From positions 1 through 64,000 of the forward strand of contig NZ_JAWMPX010000026.1 of assembly GCF_033101155.1 (NCBI RefSeq): 64,000 nt of DNA, in the 5' to 3' direction. Source of the stretch: Tropicimonas sp033101155. Its GTDB lineage: Bacteria; Pseudomonadota; Alphaproteobacteria; Rhodobacterales; Rhodobacteraceae. Below the pieces are notes generated by a model. It saw only the letters and a list, made by a program, of their open reading frames with translations. It was not told where the DNA came from and ran no database searches. Shown piece after piece: positions 52,555 through 62,026 of the stretch. Positions within the stretch are counted from its first letter, which is position 1. The number at the start of each line of letters is the position of its first letter. The translations under genes were made by a program, and so were the position numbers.

Positions 52555-54543
52555 ATGGCCGGTTTCGCAATGGCGCGCCTCGCCCTCACGGCCACAGGCC
52601 GCCTCGGCTTTGCCCTTCCGGCGAGCGCCTTGCTCGCGACGCTGCTGGCCGGCGCGCCGGGCCGGGCCGAAGACGCGCCTGACCGGCCCGACTATGTTGG
52701 CAGCGAGGCTTGCGTGGAGTGTCACGAGGGGGAGTGGGAGGACTGGACCGGCTCGCATCACGACCTCGCCTGGACCGAGACCAGCGAAGGCGTGCTGGCG
52801 GATTTCGACGACACCGCTTTCAGCCATCGCGGGATCACCTCGCGCTTCACCCGCGAAGGTGAGACGCTCTTTATCGAGAGCGACGGGCCGGACGGCGCCA
52901 TGACACGCTGGCCAGTTGCCGGCGTGATCGGCATCGAGCCGCTACAGCAGTATTTCGTCGAGACCGAGCCCGGCCGCTTCCAGACATTCGACATCCCGTG
53001 GGATACCGAGCAGGACGAGTGGTTCCACATGTATGCCGAGCAGCACCTGCCGGCCTCCGACGCCTTCCACTGGTCCGGCCCTTACAAGACCTGGAACAAT
53101 CGCTGCGCCGAGTGCCACGCCACCGACTATCAGCGCAATTTTGATCCCGCCGAACAACGCTACAACTCGACCTATTCCGAGATCGGTGTCGGCTGCGAGG
53201 CCTGCCACGGCCCCGGCTCGACCCATATCGACTGGGCCGAGGAAGAGAGAGCCGGCGCGGATTGGCCGCCGCAAGGATTGAGCGAAACCGGACTGACCAT
53301 CGATTTCGCCGACGGCGATGTGGAGACCGAGATCCAGCAATGCGCCGCCTGCCACGCCCGGCGCGGCCCGCTGGAGGGCGGCTCCCCCCTGCCCGGCACC
53401 GCGTTCCACGACGCCTATCGCCTCTCGACCCTGCGCCCGGCGCTCTACCACCCCGACGGCCAGATCCTCGACGAGGTTTATGTCTACGGCTCCTTCCTGC
53501 AATCGAAAATGTATGAAAAGGGCGTGACCTGCTCGGATTGCCACGATGTCCACAGCGCCACCCATTACAACGAAGGCAACGGCATCTGCCTGAGTTGCCA
53601 TTCCCCTGCCGGCAATCCGGATTTCCCGACGCTCCGCCTTGCCGAGTATGACAGCCCCGAGCACCATTTCCACGAAGACGGCAGCGAGGGCGCCCAATGC
53701 GTCTCCTGCCACATGATCGAGCGCGTCTATATGGGCGTGGATGGCCGGCACGACCACTCCTTCCGCGTCCCCCGCCCCGACCTCACAGTGGCCACCGGCG
53801 CGCCCAATGCCTGCACCGATTGCCACGCCGCCGAGGGCCCGTTCTGGGCCCAGGCGGAGCTGGAGAAACGATTCCCTGAGTCCGCCTATCGCGGCGCGCA
53901 TTTCGCCACCGCCTTCGCGGCCATCGGCACAGGCGACCCCGCCGCGCGCGACGAACTGGTCGAGATTGCGCTCTCCAACCAACCCGGCATTATCCGTGCC
54001 ACCGCTTTGGAGATGCTCGCGCCGCTGGCAGAGCCCGCGCACGCTGACCGGTTGGCACCGCTCCTCGCCGACCCCGATCCGCTGGTACGCGCGAATGCCG
54101 CCCCGCTGCAGCGCCAGACAGAACCCTCAACCATGGTCCAGCGACTGCTGCCGCTATTGACCGACAGCCGCCGGGTCGTGCGCAATGCCGCCGCGCGGGA
54201 AATGCTCGCCGCGCCCGTCGAGAGCTTGTCCGAGCCGCATCGCAACGCGCTCTCTTCCGCCATGGTCGAATGGCAGCAAACCCTTGCTGTAACGACGGAT
54301 TTCCCCGAAACACAGCTCGTCCTCGGCGGCATCGCCCTGACCACGCGCAACCTGGACGGAGCCCTTGCCTCCTTCCGCGAGGCCGTTCGGATCGATCCGC
54401 AGATGACCCAGGCCTGGTCGATGCTCGCACGCCTCGAAGCCGCCGCCGGCCGCCCCGAGGCCGCACGCGAAGTGCTGCAGGCTGCCATCGGAGCGAATCC
54501 GGAAGCGGGCGAACTCCAGGACCTGCTCGATCAGCTCCCCTGA
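52555..54543 (+). CDS. Secreted octahaem c-type cytochrome with HEAT/TPR-like tail
   Basis: This 662-residue periplasmic protein has a signal sequence (LPASALLATLLAGAPGRA) and eight CxxCH haem motifs: CVECH, CAECH, CEACH, CAACH, CSDCH, CLSCH, CVSCH and CTDCH. The first is near residue 53. The C-terminal 250 residues carry HEAT-like helical repeats followed by a TPR-like repeat (GALASFREAVRIDPQMTQAWSMLARL). Eight haems resemble octahaem nitrite or tetrathionate reductases, but catalytic residues for those were not identified. The start has AGGAGA. It needs the Ccm system. Confidence 0.9.
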   Translation: MAGFAMARLALTATGRLGFALPASALLATLLAGAPGRAEDAPDRPDYVGSEACVECHEGEWEDWTGSHHDLAWTETSEGVLADFDDTAFSHRGITSRFTREGETLFIESDGPDGAMTRWPVAGVIGIEPLQQYFVETEPGRFQTFDIPWDTEQDEWFHMYAEQHLPASDAFHWSGPYKTWNNRCAECHATDYQRNFDPAEQRYNSTYSEIGVGCEACHGPGSTHIDWAEEERAGADWPPQGLSETGLTIDFADGDVETEIQQCAACHARRGPLEGGSPLPGTAFHDAYRLSTLRPALYHPDGQILDEVYVYGSFLQSKMYEKGVTCSDCHDVHSATHYNEGNGICLSCHSPAGNPDFPTLRLAEYDSPEHHFHEDGSEGAQCVSCHMIERVYMGVDGRHDHSFRVPRPDLTVATGAPNACTDCHAAEGPFWAQAELEKRFPESAYRGAHFATAFAAIGTGDPAARDELVEIALSNQPGIIRATALEMLAPLAEPAHADRLAPLLADPDPLVRANAAPLQRQTEPSTMVQRLLPLLTDSRRVVRNAAAREMLAAPVESLSEPHRNALSSAMVEWQQTLAVTTDFPETQLVLGGIALTTRNLDGALASFREAVRIDPQMTQAWSMLARLEAAAGRPEAAREVLQAAIGANPEAGELQDLLDQLP

Positions 54544-54655
54544 CCAAAAGGTCAGCAGAACTTTCGCCAAGGATCGGCCCCGGATTACCGGAACGTTAGG
54601 GTTTTGATGGTCTGTATGACGCAATCAACAAGACCCTGAAGGAACGGAAACGCCA

Positions 54656-57025
54656 ATGCCGTCGTCCAAACATCGTCTCGACTGGAGCCACTGGAGCATC
54701 CGCAAGCAGATCAACATGGCCATGGGAAGCGTCGGTCTTCTCTTGCTGGCCATTGCCGTGATCGCGGTGGTTCTGACGAACCAGATTGGTGGAATCTTCA
54801 CCGAATACCGCGCGGCTGCGCACCAAAGCCTGTCCGCAACCGATATTGGCAACGACCTCGCACATGTACGACGCCTGGTTTTCCAGTATCGCGATACCGG
54901 ATCCAAGGAGATCGAGGCGCAAATCTTCGAGATTACGGCGGAGTTGCTCGAACACAGCGAAGAAAACCAGGTGAGCTACGCGGAACAACCTGTGTTGGTG
55001 GAGTTGTTCGGCAAGATCGCTGAGGATCTTGAGAACTACCGGTCGAATTTCGAAACCGCCGCTTTTCTGCAGGATCGCCGCAACGCTCTGGTCAAGGACA
55101 TTTCCGAAATCGGTCCCTCGGCGCGCAAGAAGCTCTCGGACGTGCTGGCCGCGTCAAGCAGGTCCGACAGCGGGGCAACCGTGTATGCGGCATCCTTGGT
55201 CCAGCAAAGCTTTCTACTCGGGCAGTTCTATCTCGAACGGTTCCTGCTGAGAAATGACATCGCGGCCTTCGAGGAAGCCCTCGGTCATATCGACGCCGCA
55301 ATGGCCGCAAAAGACGAGATGCTGGAGACCCTGAGCGATCCGGACACAAAAACGCTCGCGGGTGAGGCCTTGATGGAGATCTTCCGATATCGCGCCGCGG
55401 CGGATCGGGTCAGACTGGCGATCGAACAGCGCAACATCGCCTATGTGGAGATGGACACTCTTGGTCCGCATATCGAGGGGCTGCTTTCCGGCTTCCAGCA
55501 GGACGTGATCGGTCGCCAGAATACACTGGGTCCGGAAGGAGGCACTGTTATCAATACAGCCTCCCTTGCCGTCGAAATCCTTGGAATCATTTCCGTTCTG
55601 ATCGCAATCTTTCTGTCCTGGCGTATCGGGCGGGCCTTGTCGCGCAAGATCAACGATTCCGTTCAAACCATGAGCGAACTGGCCCAGGGCAACCTTGAGA
55701 TCGAGGTGACCGGACAGGACAAACAGAACGAACTCGGAGAGATGGCGCGCGCTCTTGTTGTCTTCCGGGACAACGCATACGAAGCACGGCAACTCGAACA
55801 GGAAAAGGAAGAGGCGGACAAGCGCGAGCGCCACCTTCAGGCTGAACAGGCGGAACGCGACCGCAAGGCGGCCGAGGAGGCCAAGCAACGCGCCGAGGAA
55901 GAACGGCGCCAGTTCGAGGAACTCGAACGGTTCCGCGAAACTGTCGATGCCGTCATCGAAAAGGCAGCCGAGGGAGATTTTTCCCCCCGCATCGCCCTGA
56001 CGACCTCGAATGAGGGGTTCCGTCAGATGGCACAATCGATCAATATCATGCTCGAAAATGTCGAGGCAGGCGTTTCCGAAACGGCGCGCATCCTTCAACA
56101 CATGTCCACCGGCGACCTGACCGGTCGGATGTCGGGCACGTTCCGTGGTGCCTTCGCGCAGTTGCAATCAGATGTGAACCGTACAATCGAGACGATGAGC
56201 GACCTTATCGGCGAGTTGGCCGAGCGCGGGGCCAGCGTCGACAGCAAATCAGCGGAGTTGCAGGCGGCGGCACAGGACATGTCGCGCCGAACGGAACAGA
56301 ACGCCGCATCGCTTGAAGAAACCTCTGCGGCCCTCGAACAGATGTCTGCTGGCGTCAAGCAGGTCGCTGACACCATTGCTCAAGCGAATAACGAAGCCGA
56401 TTCCGCCGCTGCCGCCGCCCGTCAGGGCGCCGAAATCAGCCGGGATGCAGTCAACGCGCTCTCGGAAATCACCGATGCATCCAAACGCATGGATTCCATC
56501 GCCGGTATAATCGAAGACATCGCTTTCCAGATCAATCTTCTGGCGCTGAATGCCGGGGTCGAATCTGCTCGGGCAGGCGAAGCAGGACGCGGCTTTGCCG
56601 TCGTCGCCTCGGAGGTCCGGTCTCTCGCGCAGAGGTCAACGGAAGCCGTCGCGGAGATCACGCAAGTGATCTCGATCGCCCGCGAAAAAGTCGAAATCGG
56701 GTCCACAAGTGTTGGCAAGACCCAGTCCACGCTGGACAAGATCGTCACAGCGGTAAACCGGGTCAGCGATCAGATGGGAAGCGTCACGGAATCGATGGAC
56801 CAGCAATCGACCGGCATTGCCGAAATCAACACAGCGGTCACGACCCTGGATTCCAGCACACAAGCCAATGCCTCTGTTTCCGAGGAAGTGACCGCCGCAA
56901 GCAGCGTTCTGCAGGCCGACGCGCGCAACCTGAGCGCCTCTCTGAGCACGTTCAGAACCGACAACACCACTGCGCTGGAAGACCGCCCCACGCTCCCTGT
57001 AAGCGATGCGGAGTTCGCAGCCTAA
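54656..57025 (+). CDS. Methyl-accepting chemotaxis protein
   Basis: This chemoreceptor of 789 residues has transmembrane helices at about 22-42 and 302-322. The roughly 260-residue periplasmic part between them is all-helical and resembles a helical bimodular (HBM) sensor. HAMP1 lies at about 323-377, then a charged coiled-coil (to about 425) and a second HAMP (about 425-500). The signalling domain carries the hairpin tip IAFQINLLALNAGVESARAG, typical of receptors that bind CheA/CheW. It lacks a C-terminal CheR-binding pentapeptide. The ligand is unknown, and no che genes are adjacent. Confidence 0.92.
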   Translation: MPSSKHRLDWSHWSIRKQINMAMGSVGLLLLAIAVIAVVLTNQIGGIFTEYRAAAHQSLSATDIGNDLAHVRRLVFQYRDTGSKEIEAQIFEITAELLEHSEENQVSYAEQPVLVELFGKIAEDLENYRSNFETAAFLQDRRNALVKDISEIGPSARKKLSDVLAASSRSDSGATVYAASLVQQSFLLGQFYLERFLLRNDIAAFEEALGHIDAAMAAKDEMLETLSDPDTKTLAGEALMEIFRYRAAADRVRLAIEQRNIAYVEMDTLGPHIEGLLSGFQQDVIGRQNTLGPEGGTVINTASLAVEILGIISVLIAIFLSWRIGRALSRKINDSVQTMSELAQGNLEIEVTGQDKQNELGEMARALVVFRDNAYEARQLEQEKEEADKRERHLQAEQAERDRKAAEEAKQRAEEERRQFEELERFRETVDAVIEKAAEGDFSPRIALTTSNEGFRQMAQSINIMLENVEAGVSETARILQHMSTGDLTGRMSGTFRGAFAQLQSDVNRTIETMSDLIGELAERGASVDSKSAELQAAAQDMSRRTEQNAASLEETSAALEQMSAGVKQVADTIAQANNEADSAAAAARQGAEISRDAVNALSEITDASKRMDSIAGIIEDIAFQINLLALNAGVESARAGEAGRGFAVVASEVRSLAQRSTEAVAEITQVISIAREKVEIGSTSVGKTQSTLDKIVTAVNRVSDQMGSVTESMDQQSTGIAEINTAVTTLDSSTQANASVSEEVTAASSVLQADARNLSASLSTFRTDNTTALEDRPTLPVSDAEFAA

Positions 57026-57038
57026 GTCACGGTTGGGA

Positions 57039-57060
57039 CCTACCGGCTGACGCCGGTAGG
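57039..57060. other. Perfect hairpin after the chemoreceptor gene
   Basis: CCTACCGGC and GCCGGTAGG form a perfect 9-bp stem with a 4-base loop 13 bases after the chemoreceptor stop. No T-run follows, so it is a stabilising 3' structure or an inefficient terminator. Confidence 0.55.
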
Positions 57061-57619
57061 ATCCCGGGTGTGCTGGATTAAGGCTAATCGACCCTCAGCG
57101 AATGAGACTGCTGTCCAAGGCAAGAAAGACGAACGCAGTGAAGCTTTGATCGGTTTGGTAGCAACTCTCCTCGTTTCCCCTGACCGGCCCTCACGGAATA
57201 TGATTGTTGCCTGGGACACCCGCAGGTCTATGCTGCCCACCACTGGCAGAGACGCCGAAATCTGTATCTCGGTTCGCAAGAACGATGGGGTGCGGAAAGA
57301 GAACAGGTCTGCCAGCACTCGAAAACACAGTCTGCGCGATTAGCGGACCTCTCAGAAAGGAACGGACCGGCTTTCACATTCGACATCATGTCAAAGCTGG
57401 AAGATCGTGCAAAAGCTGAGAGGCGGTGTACAAGGTTTTCGCCGAACGTTTCAGGGCAACCGCCCCCGAACGACACATGAACGATATCGACACCAGAGTT
57501 CTTCAACGATTCTGACGAGACTGCGACAGTGGAGGGCGCAAAAACCTCACGCCCCTGATCGCTACATCCAGAGGCAGGGGGACCTCGGCTCCCCCCACGC
57601 TCCAGATTCCGAGATTAGA
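57061..57619. other. Gene-free region between convergent genes
   Basis: No gene is supported. Small open frames lack ribosome-binding sites and known families. At 57577-57595 GGGGGA/TCCCCC form a 6-bp stem with a 7-base loop just downstream of the VPLPA-CTERM gene, but with no T-run. The stretch is less GC-rich than its neighbours. Confidence 0.5.
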
Positions 57620-58378
57620 TCAGGCGTGACGCCGACGACGGCGGCTTGCAAGCGTGCCGAGCCCACCCAGAGCGCCCAGCAAGAGAAGAGAGGACGCAGG
57701 CACAGGGATCGGGACGACCGTCAACAGATCCTGACCTTTTCCCTTGGCTTCCAGAAAGACCAAGTTGTACTTGCGATCAGCGCTGGCCGCGAGCCCGTCG
57801 AGAAGGCTGTTCGCGTCTGTCAGGACATTGCCGCCCACGACCGTGGCGTGAAACGCCCCGGACATGACGTCCAGCGTGTCTCCGGTCTCGTTCACGATTT
57901 CCCAAAGAGCGAGTTGGAAGGCCGCGGACGCGACGTTATCGCGGAGCTTGCTCACCAGCGTGTCAAACGCCGTGTCAAACAGTTTTGTGATCAGGGTCTG
58001 TTGAGCGGCGTTGATCTTGGGATCGTGCGCACCGGCGAAAGGCGTATCGGTCACCTCGTATTTCACACCCAGATCAAGATACTGGAAGGTATCCAGGCAC
58101 CAGGCGATAAAGCTGTTCGTTGATCCGCCGTCCGTGGTCTTAACGGCAAAGCCGCCGGCAGCAACATTGAGCGCTCCGCCTTTCACGTTATTGCCAATGA
58201 TCCGAACCGAGGAACTTCCAACACCAGTGAAATAGCTGCTGCCCTGCTTCTCGAGCGTGAATTCGCCCGTCGGCAAAGGCGACTCGGGGATGAAGGGACT
58301 GGAAGAAGCCTGATCAGCCAGCGAAATGCTGAGAACTGTGGCTGTCGCGAACGCCGCGAAACGTATACCTGAGAACAT
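57620..58378 (-). CDS. VPLPA-CTERM-type secreted surface protein
   Basis: This 252-residue exported protein has a signal peptide (MFSGIRFAAFATATVLSISLA) and a beta-rich middle part. The C-terminus is a sorting tail: VPIPVPASS, a hydrophobic helix LLLLGALGGLGTLA, then RRRRR. This is the VPLPA-CTERM pattern recognised by exosortase in Rhodobacterales. The sorted protein would be released to the surface or into exopolysaccharide. No exosortase is in this window. An ATG ten codons upstream is an alternative start. Confidence 0.83.
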   Translation of the reverse strand: MFSGIRFAAFATATVLSISLADQASSSPFIPESPLPTGEFTLEKQGSSYFTGVGSSSVRIIGNNVKGGALNVAAGGFAVKTTDGGSTNSFIAWCLDTFQYLDLGVKYEVTDTPFAGAHDPKINAAQQTLITKLFDTAFDTLVSKLRDNVASAAFQLALWEIVNETGDTLDVMSGAFHATVVGGNVLTDANSLLDGLAASADRKYNLVFLEAKGKGQDLLTVVPIPVPASSLLLLGALGGLGTLASRRRRRHA

Positions 58379-58814
58379 GAACACCAATACCTCTTGTTTG
58401 TCATGCATTGCTTGGACGAAAAAATCCGGGTGACCGGAGTATGCCTACGCGGTTCTGGTCGGTACACATAACAAAAAGGCTATGTTTTTCCTAAAAAATG
58501 CCCTTTTTCCAAGCCTCAACACATCCAATACACTCGAACTGGCGTGACTGTATCCAGAGCGGGAACAATTCTGCGGTCAGGGCTTCGAACCATGGAACAT
58601 GGCAGAGATCGTCTCGCAGCGGCACTTCCCCCAATGCATCCCGATCACCGTTCGCTTGTCTGGCCCTTTTTTTTCTTCGCCGAGAACGTGCGACGCCTTC
58701 CGAAATCATCACTGTCCTGAAAGCTCGAACGAGTTTGGTGGCTTAGCCGAGCGTTGCAGGCGAGGCCGAATCCCCTGGCCCCGCCCCTGCCCTGCCTTAC
58801 GACCTGCAGATCTG
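58379..58814. other. Gene-free upstream region of the VPLPA-CTERM gene
   Basis: No coding sequence is supported. The left part, with several runs of A and T (around 58465-58505), is the likely promoter region of the VPLPA-CTERM gene on the minus strand. The right part is the 3' flank of the DUF4345 gene. Confidence 0.5.
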
Positions 58815-59234
58815 TCAGGTTGGTGTCTTTGCAAGGAGGACAGGCCTGTGCCCCTGCACCTGCAAGGCGAGCAGACAGAGCAAACCGATGACGATCTCGA
58901 TCGCGAGAGCGGCCAGGATGCTCTCTCCGGGCCATCCGTCAAGACATAGGCCAACGACGCGCCCGAACGCGAATGCCAGAAAAAGCATAGCGCCTAACGC
59001 CGCGGAGAGGCGTGCCATTCCAGGATGCACCGCGCCGGCGAAGACCACTGCGCCGAGGGCCGCGAGGTTTGCTCCCGGGGCGCGCAACTCACTCAGAAGG
59101 GTCGGATCGGTGCCGAGAGAAATCCCGTACCCCGCATAGAAATCATGGGGAATGACTGTGATTGCGAGACCAATGCCGAGGGCCATAAGACCAGCCGCAC
59201 CGAGGGTCAGTTTCTGGAAAAGCGTCGTGACCAT
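58815..59234 (-). CDS. DUF4345-like membrane protein
   Basis: This 139-residue protein has four hydrophobic segments and the DUF4345 pattern (VIPHDFYAGYGISLG near the first loop, then LLSELRAPGANLAALGAVV). Function is unknown. It starts MVTTLFQKLTLGAAG and lies 30 bases downstream of the NmrA-like gene on the same strand, so the two are probably expressed together under the AraC-regulator intergenic region. Confidence 0.8.
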   Translation of the reverse strand: MVTTLFQKLTLGAAGLMALGIGLAITVIPHDFYAGYGISLGTDPTLLSELRAPGANLAALGAVVFAGAVHPGMARLSAALGAMLFLAFAFGRVVGLCLDGWPGESILAALAIEIVIGLLCLLALQVQGHRPVLLAKTPT

Positions 59235-59264
59235 GAGATGTCCTTTTGATCCTTGGTTGGAAAA

Positions 59265-60092
59265 TCAGGCCGCGTCGGCCCAGACCCCGGCCTGCGCGGC
59301 GGCCTTTGCATAGCTGGTGAAAGCGCGCGGCGGGCGCCCGAGGGCACGTTGGACACCGTCCGAAAGCTGCGCGTTCCGTCCATCCAGCGTTTCGCGCGCA
59401 ATGGCGGTGAACACGTCGGCGATCATATCTCCGTGCGATGCGAACAATGCCGCGTGGAACGCCTCAAAAGAGATCGGCACATGCGCGATCTGCCGTCCGG
59501 TGGCGGCGGAAAGTGCCTCGGCCATCTCGGCGAAGGTCATGAGATCCGGGCCGGTCACCTCATAGAGTCGGCCATCGTGGCCCTCTTCAGTCAGGGCGGC
59601 CACCGCAACGTCAGCGATGTCGTCCACGTCCACGATGGGTTCCTGGACGTTGCCGCCGGGCATAGGCAACGCGCCTTTCATCACCGGCGCGAGCAATGCG
59701 CCTTCCGAGAAATTCTGCGCAAACCACGCGGCGCGGACAATCGTGAAGGGCAGACCGGCTTGCCGGATGACCATCTCGGCCCGCTGCGCGTGGTGTTCGC
59801 CGCGTCCGGTGAGCAGGACCAGTTTGCCGACGCCCGCCGCACGGGCCTGTGCGACAAAGGCCTCGACCGTTTCCACAGCGCCCGGCACGGCGATGTCCGG
59901 GAAGTAGGAAATGTAGACGGCGGAAACGCCGTCGAGAACCGCGCCCCAACCTTCAGGTGCGCTCCAGTCAAAGGGGATCGTGGCGTTGCGGGAACCACGG
60001 CGCACGGGAAGGCCCATTGCGTCGAGCCGGGCCGCAATACGGGCACCGGTCTTGCCGGTGGCGCCGAGAACGAGGATGGGTTTGGCTGTCAT
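59265..60092 (-). CDS. NmrA-like NAD(P)-binding reductase
   Basis: This 275-residue Rossmann-fold protein begins MTAKPILVLGATGKTGARIAARL, the atypical short-chain dehydrogenase motif GATGKTG, and continues VYISYFPDIA. The conserved YxxxK catalytic pair is not evident, and NmrA-like proteins may act as redox sensors. The start has an AAGGAA ribosome-binding site. It diverges from the AraC regulator, which likely controls it, and precedes the DUF4345 gene. The substrate is unknown. Confidence 0.87.
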   Translation of the reverse strand: MTAKPILVLGATGKTGARIAARLDAMGLPVRRGSRNATIPFDWSAPEGWGAVLDGVSAVYISYFPDIAVPGAVETVEAFVAQARAAGVGKLVLLTGRGEHHAQRAEMVIRQAGLPFTIVRAAWFAQNFSEGALLAPVMKGALPMPGGNVQEPIVDVDDIADVAVAALTEEGHDGRLYEVTGPDLMTFAEMAEALSAATGRQIAHVPISFEAFHAALFASHGDMIADVFTAIARETLDGRNAQLSDGVQRALGRPPRAFTSYAKAAAQAGVWADAA

Positions 60093-60235
60093 GATCGTTT
60101 TCCTTGAACCAGTTTTCTTTCGATGACCCAGGATTGTTCGATCCGGCAGGATGAACCATCCCCGTACGTCCTGAAATATTGCCTGATCGTCCACAGCTTC
60201 TGGACGACGGGCACAAGGACGTCCAAAATCACCCT

Positions 60236-61219
60236 ATGACAGAGCCACATGTTCCCGACCCCGCGCGTCTCGCACAGCCCATCGGCGATCCGCTGGGCGA
60301 GATCCTGCACCTGCTCAAGCTGACCGGCACTTTCTATTGCCAGTCACGGCTCAGCGCTCCGTGGGGCATCGCAATTCCCGGTTTTCCCGATGTGATGAGC
60401 TTCGCCGTGGTCACTGGCGGGCGGGCCTGGCTGCGGGTGGGCGAGGATACGCCCTTCGAGATCCAGAAGGGAGACCTGGTGCTGATGACACATGGCGCGC
60501 CGATCGACCTCTACAGCGATCCGGACGCGCGCCTCATGCAGTTGGAAGAGCTGCCGATCCGAAAGGTGACCGACCTTTACGAGACGGTCGAGTATGGCGG
60601 TGGCGGGACAGAGTGCAGCATAATGTACGGTCTTGTCCGGCTCGACCACGCGTCGAGCCCGATGTTGATGGCGCTGCTTCCGGATGTGCTGAAGATCGAC
60701 CCGTGGGAAGAGGACGCCGGAAGCTGGCTGCAGGGCACATTGCAGTTCATCGCACGCGAGGCGCGCGAACTGCGTCCCGGCGGTGAGACCGTCATCACCC
60801 GCCTTGCGGATGTGGTGGTGATCGAAGCAATCCGGCGCTGGCTCGGCCGATCGCCCGACGCAAACCGGGGCTGGCTGAAGGCCGCCCGTGATCCACAGAT
60901 CGGCCGGACCATTGTCGCCATCCACCGCGACCCCGCCGCTGGGTGGTCGGTCGAGACACTCGCGCAGGTTGCGGGCATGTCGCGCTCGGCCTTTGCCGCG
61001 CGGTTCACTGGTCTTGTGGGCACACCCGCGATGCAATTCCTTGCGGAATGGCGCATGAACCTCGCCCAGCGACGCCTGAGGGAGACGACGCTGCCCATCG
61101 CGACCATTGCCGCAGATCTCGGCTACCAGTCCGAACCCGCCTTCAACCGCGCCTTCAAGCGTGTGTTCGGGTCAACCCCAGGTCGGGCGCGGCGGGCTTC
61201 TATGGAGAGCCCTTCATGA
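60236..61219 (+). CDS. AraC-family regulator with cupin ligand domain
   Basis: This 327-residue regulator has an N-terminal cupin-like sensing domain (GTFYCQSRLSAPWGIAIPG, then GRAWLRVGEDTPFEIQKGD) and a C-terminal AraC pair of helix-turn-helices (SVETLAQVAGMSRSAFAARF, then IATIAADLGYQSEPAFNRAF). It diverges from the NmrA-like gene over 143 bases, an arrangement in which the regulator typically activates its neighbour. No clear ribosome-binding site precedes the ATG. The ligand is unknown. Confidence 0.9.
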   Translation: MTEPHVPDPARLAQPIGDPLGEILHLLKLTGTFYCQSRLSAPWGIAIPGFPDVMSFAVVTGGRAWLRVGEDTPFEIQKGDLVLMTHGAPIDLYSDPDARLMQLEELPIRKVTDLYETVEYGGGGTECSIMYGLVRLDHASSPMLMALLPDVLKIDPWEEDAGSWLQGTLQFIAREARELRPGGETVITRLADVVVIEAIRRWLGRSPDANRGWLKAARDPQIGRTIVAIHRDPAAGWSVETLAQVAGMSRSAFAARFTGLVGTPAMQFLAEWRMNLAQRRLRETTLPIATIAADLGYQSEPAFNRAFKRVFGSTPGRARRASMESPS

Positions 61220-61232
61220 CAGGGAGACCGCA

Positions 61233-61721
61233 ATGACACCCGTGTTGCACTTGTTCTGCGGCAAGATCGCCTCCGGAAAATCCACGCTGGCGGCGCAGAT
61301 TGCCTGCGAGGGCGCCGTTTCGATTGCAGAGGATGCCTGGTTAGAGGGATTGTATGCCGACCAGATGAAGACCGGAGCGGATTACCTGCGATGCAGCGCA
61401 CAGCTGAAAACCGTCATGGGACCGCATGTTTCATCGCTCCTCAACGCCGGGCTCTCCGTCATCCTGGATTTTCCCGCCAACACGGTCGAACAACGCGCCT
61501 GGATGCGGGACGTCCTCGCGCAAACCAACGCGGCCCATCAGCTTCACGTTCTGGACACTCCCGATGAGATCTGCCTCGCCCGCCTCGCGCACCGCAACGC
61601 CACCGGGGAGCACCCTTTCGCGGTCTCTGAAGAGCAGTTTCGACGGTTCTCCAGCCATTTCGTCCGGCCTGCTGCCGACGAGGCTTTCAACCTGGTCATG
61701 CATCGGACCCCCACCGGGTGA
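61233..61721 (+). CDS. P-loop ATP-binding kinase-like protein
   Basis: This 162-residue protein begins MTPVLHLFCGKIASGKSTLAAQI, with Walker A GKIASGKST, and has later LDFPANTVEQRAWM and DEICLARLAHRNATG segments. This is the layout of small P-loop kinases and zeta-toxin-like proteins. The start has an AGGGAG ribosome-binding site 13 bases after the AraC regulator stop, so it may be co-transcribed with it. No antitoxin gene is visible, and the substrate is unknown. Confidence 0.8.
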   Translation: MTPVLHLFCGKIASGKSTLAAQIACEGAVSIAEDAWLEGLYADQMKTGADYLRCSAQLKTVMGPHVSSLLNAGLSVILDFPANTVEQRAWMRDVLAQTNAAHQLHVLDTPDEICLARLAHRNATGEHPFAVSEEQFRRFSSHFVRPAADEAFNLVMHRTPTG

Positions 61722-62026
61722 AGCGCATTTCATCGCAGGAGATGGCACCTCTTATCGAAGAGGCTTTTCGTAGAAGGTGCCGGCCCCGAGGTCTTCCATA
61801 AAATGATCGGGACCGGCTCAAATGGATTGTCTTTGAACGGCACCTAACCTTACGTAATACTCATGGTTTGGATAAGCCTGCTATCAAGAAACAATCCAAG
61901 CCACCTGTTTCCCTGGTGTTTGCCGCCTGACCACTGGCTCCCAGTGTAATACTGATACACCTCGGCTGCTCTAAGAACGGTTCCCCGTCACGCAGAGCGA
62001 TCAGGCGCTGAATAAAGGAGATTTCC
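61722..62026. other. Gene-free gap
   Basis: No gene, tRNA or strong repeat was found in these 305 bases. It likely holds the promoter of the small helical gene that follows, whose AAAGGAG ribosome-binding site is at its right end. Confidence 0.5.
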
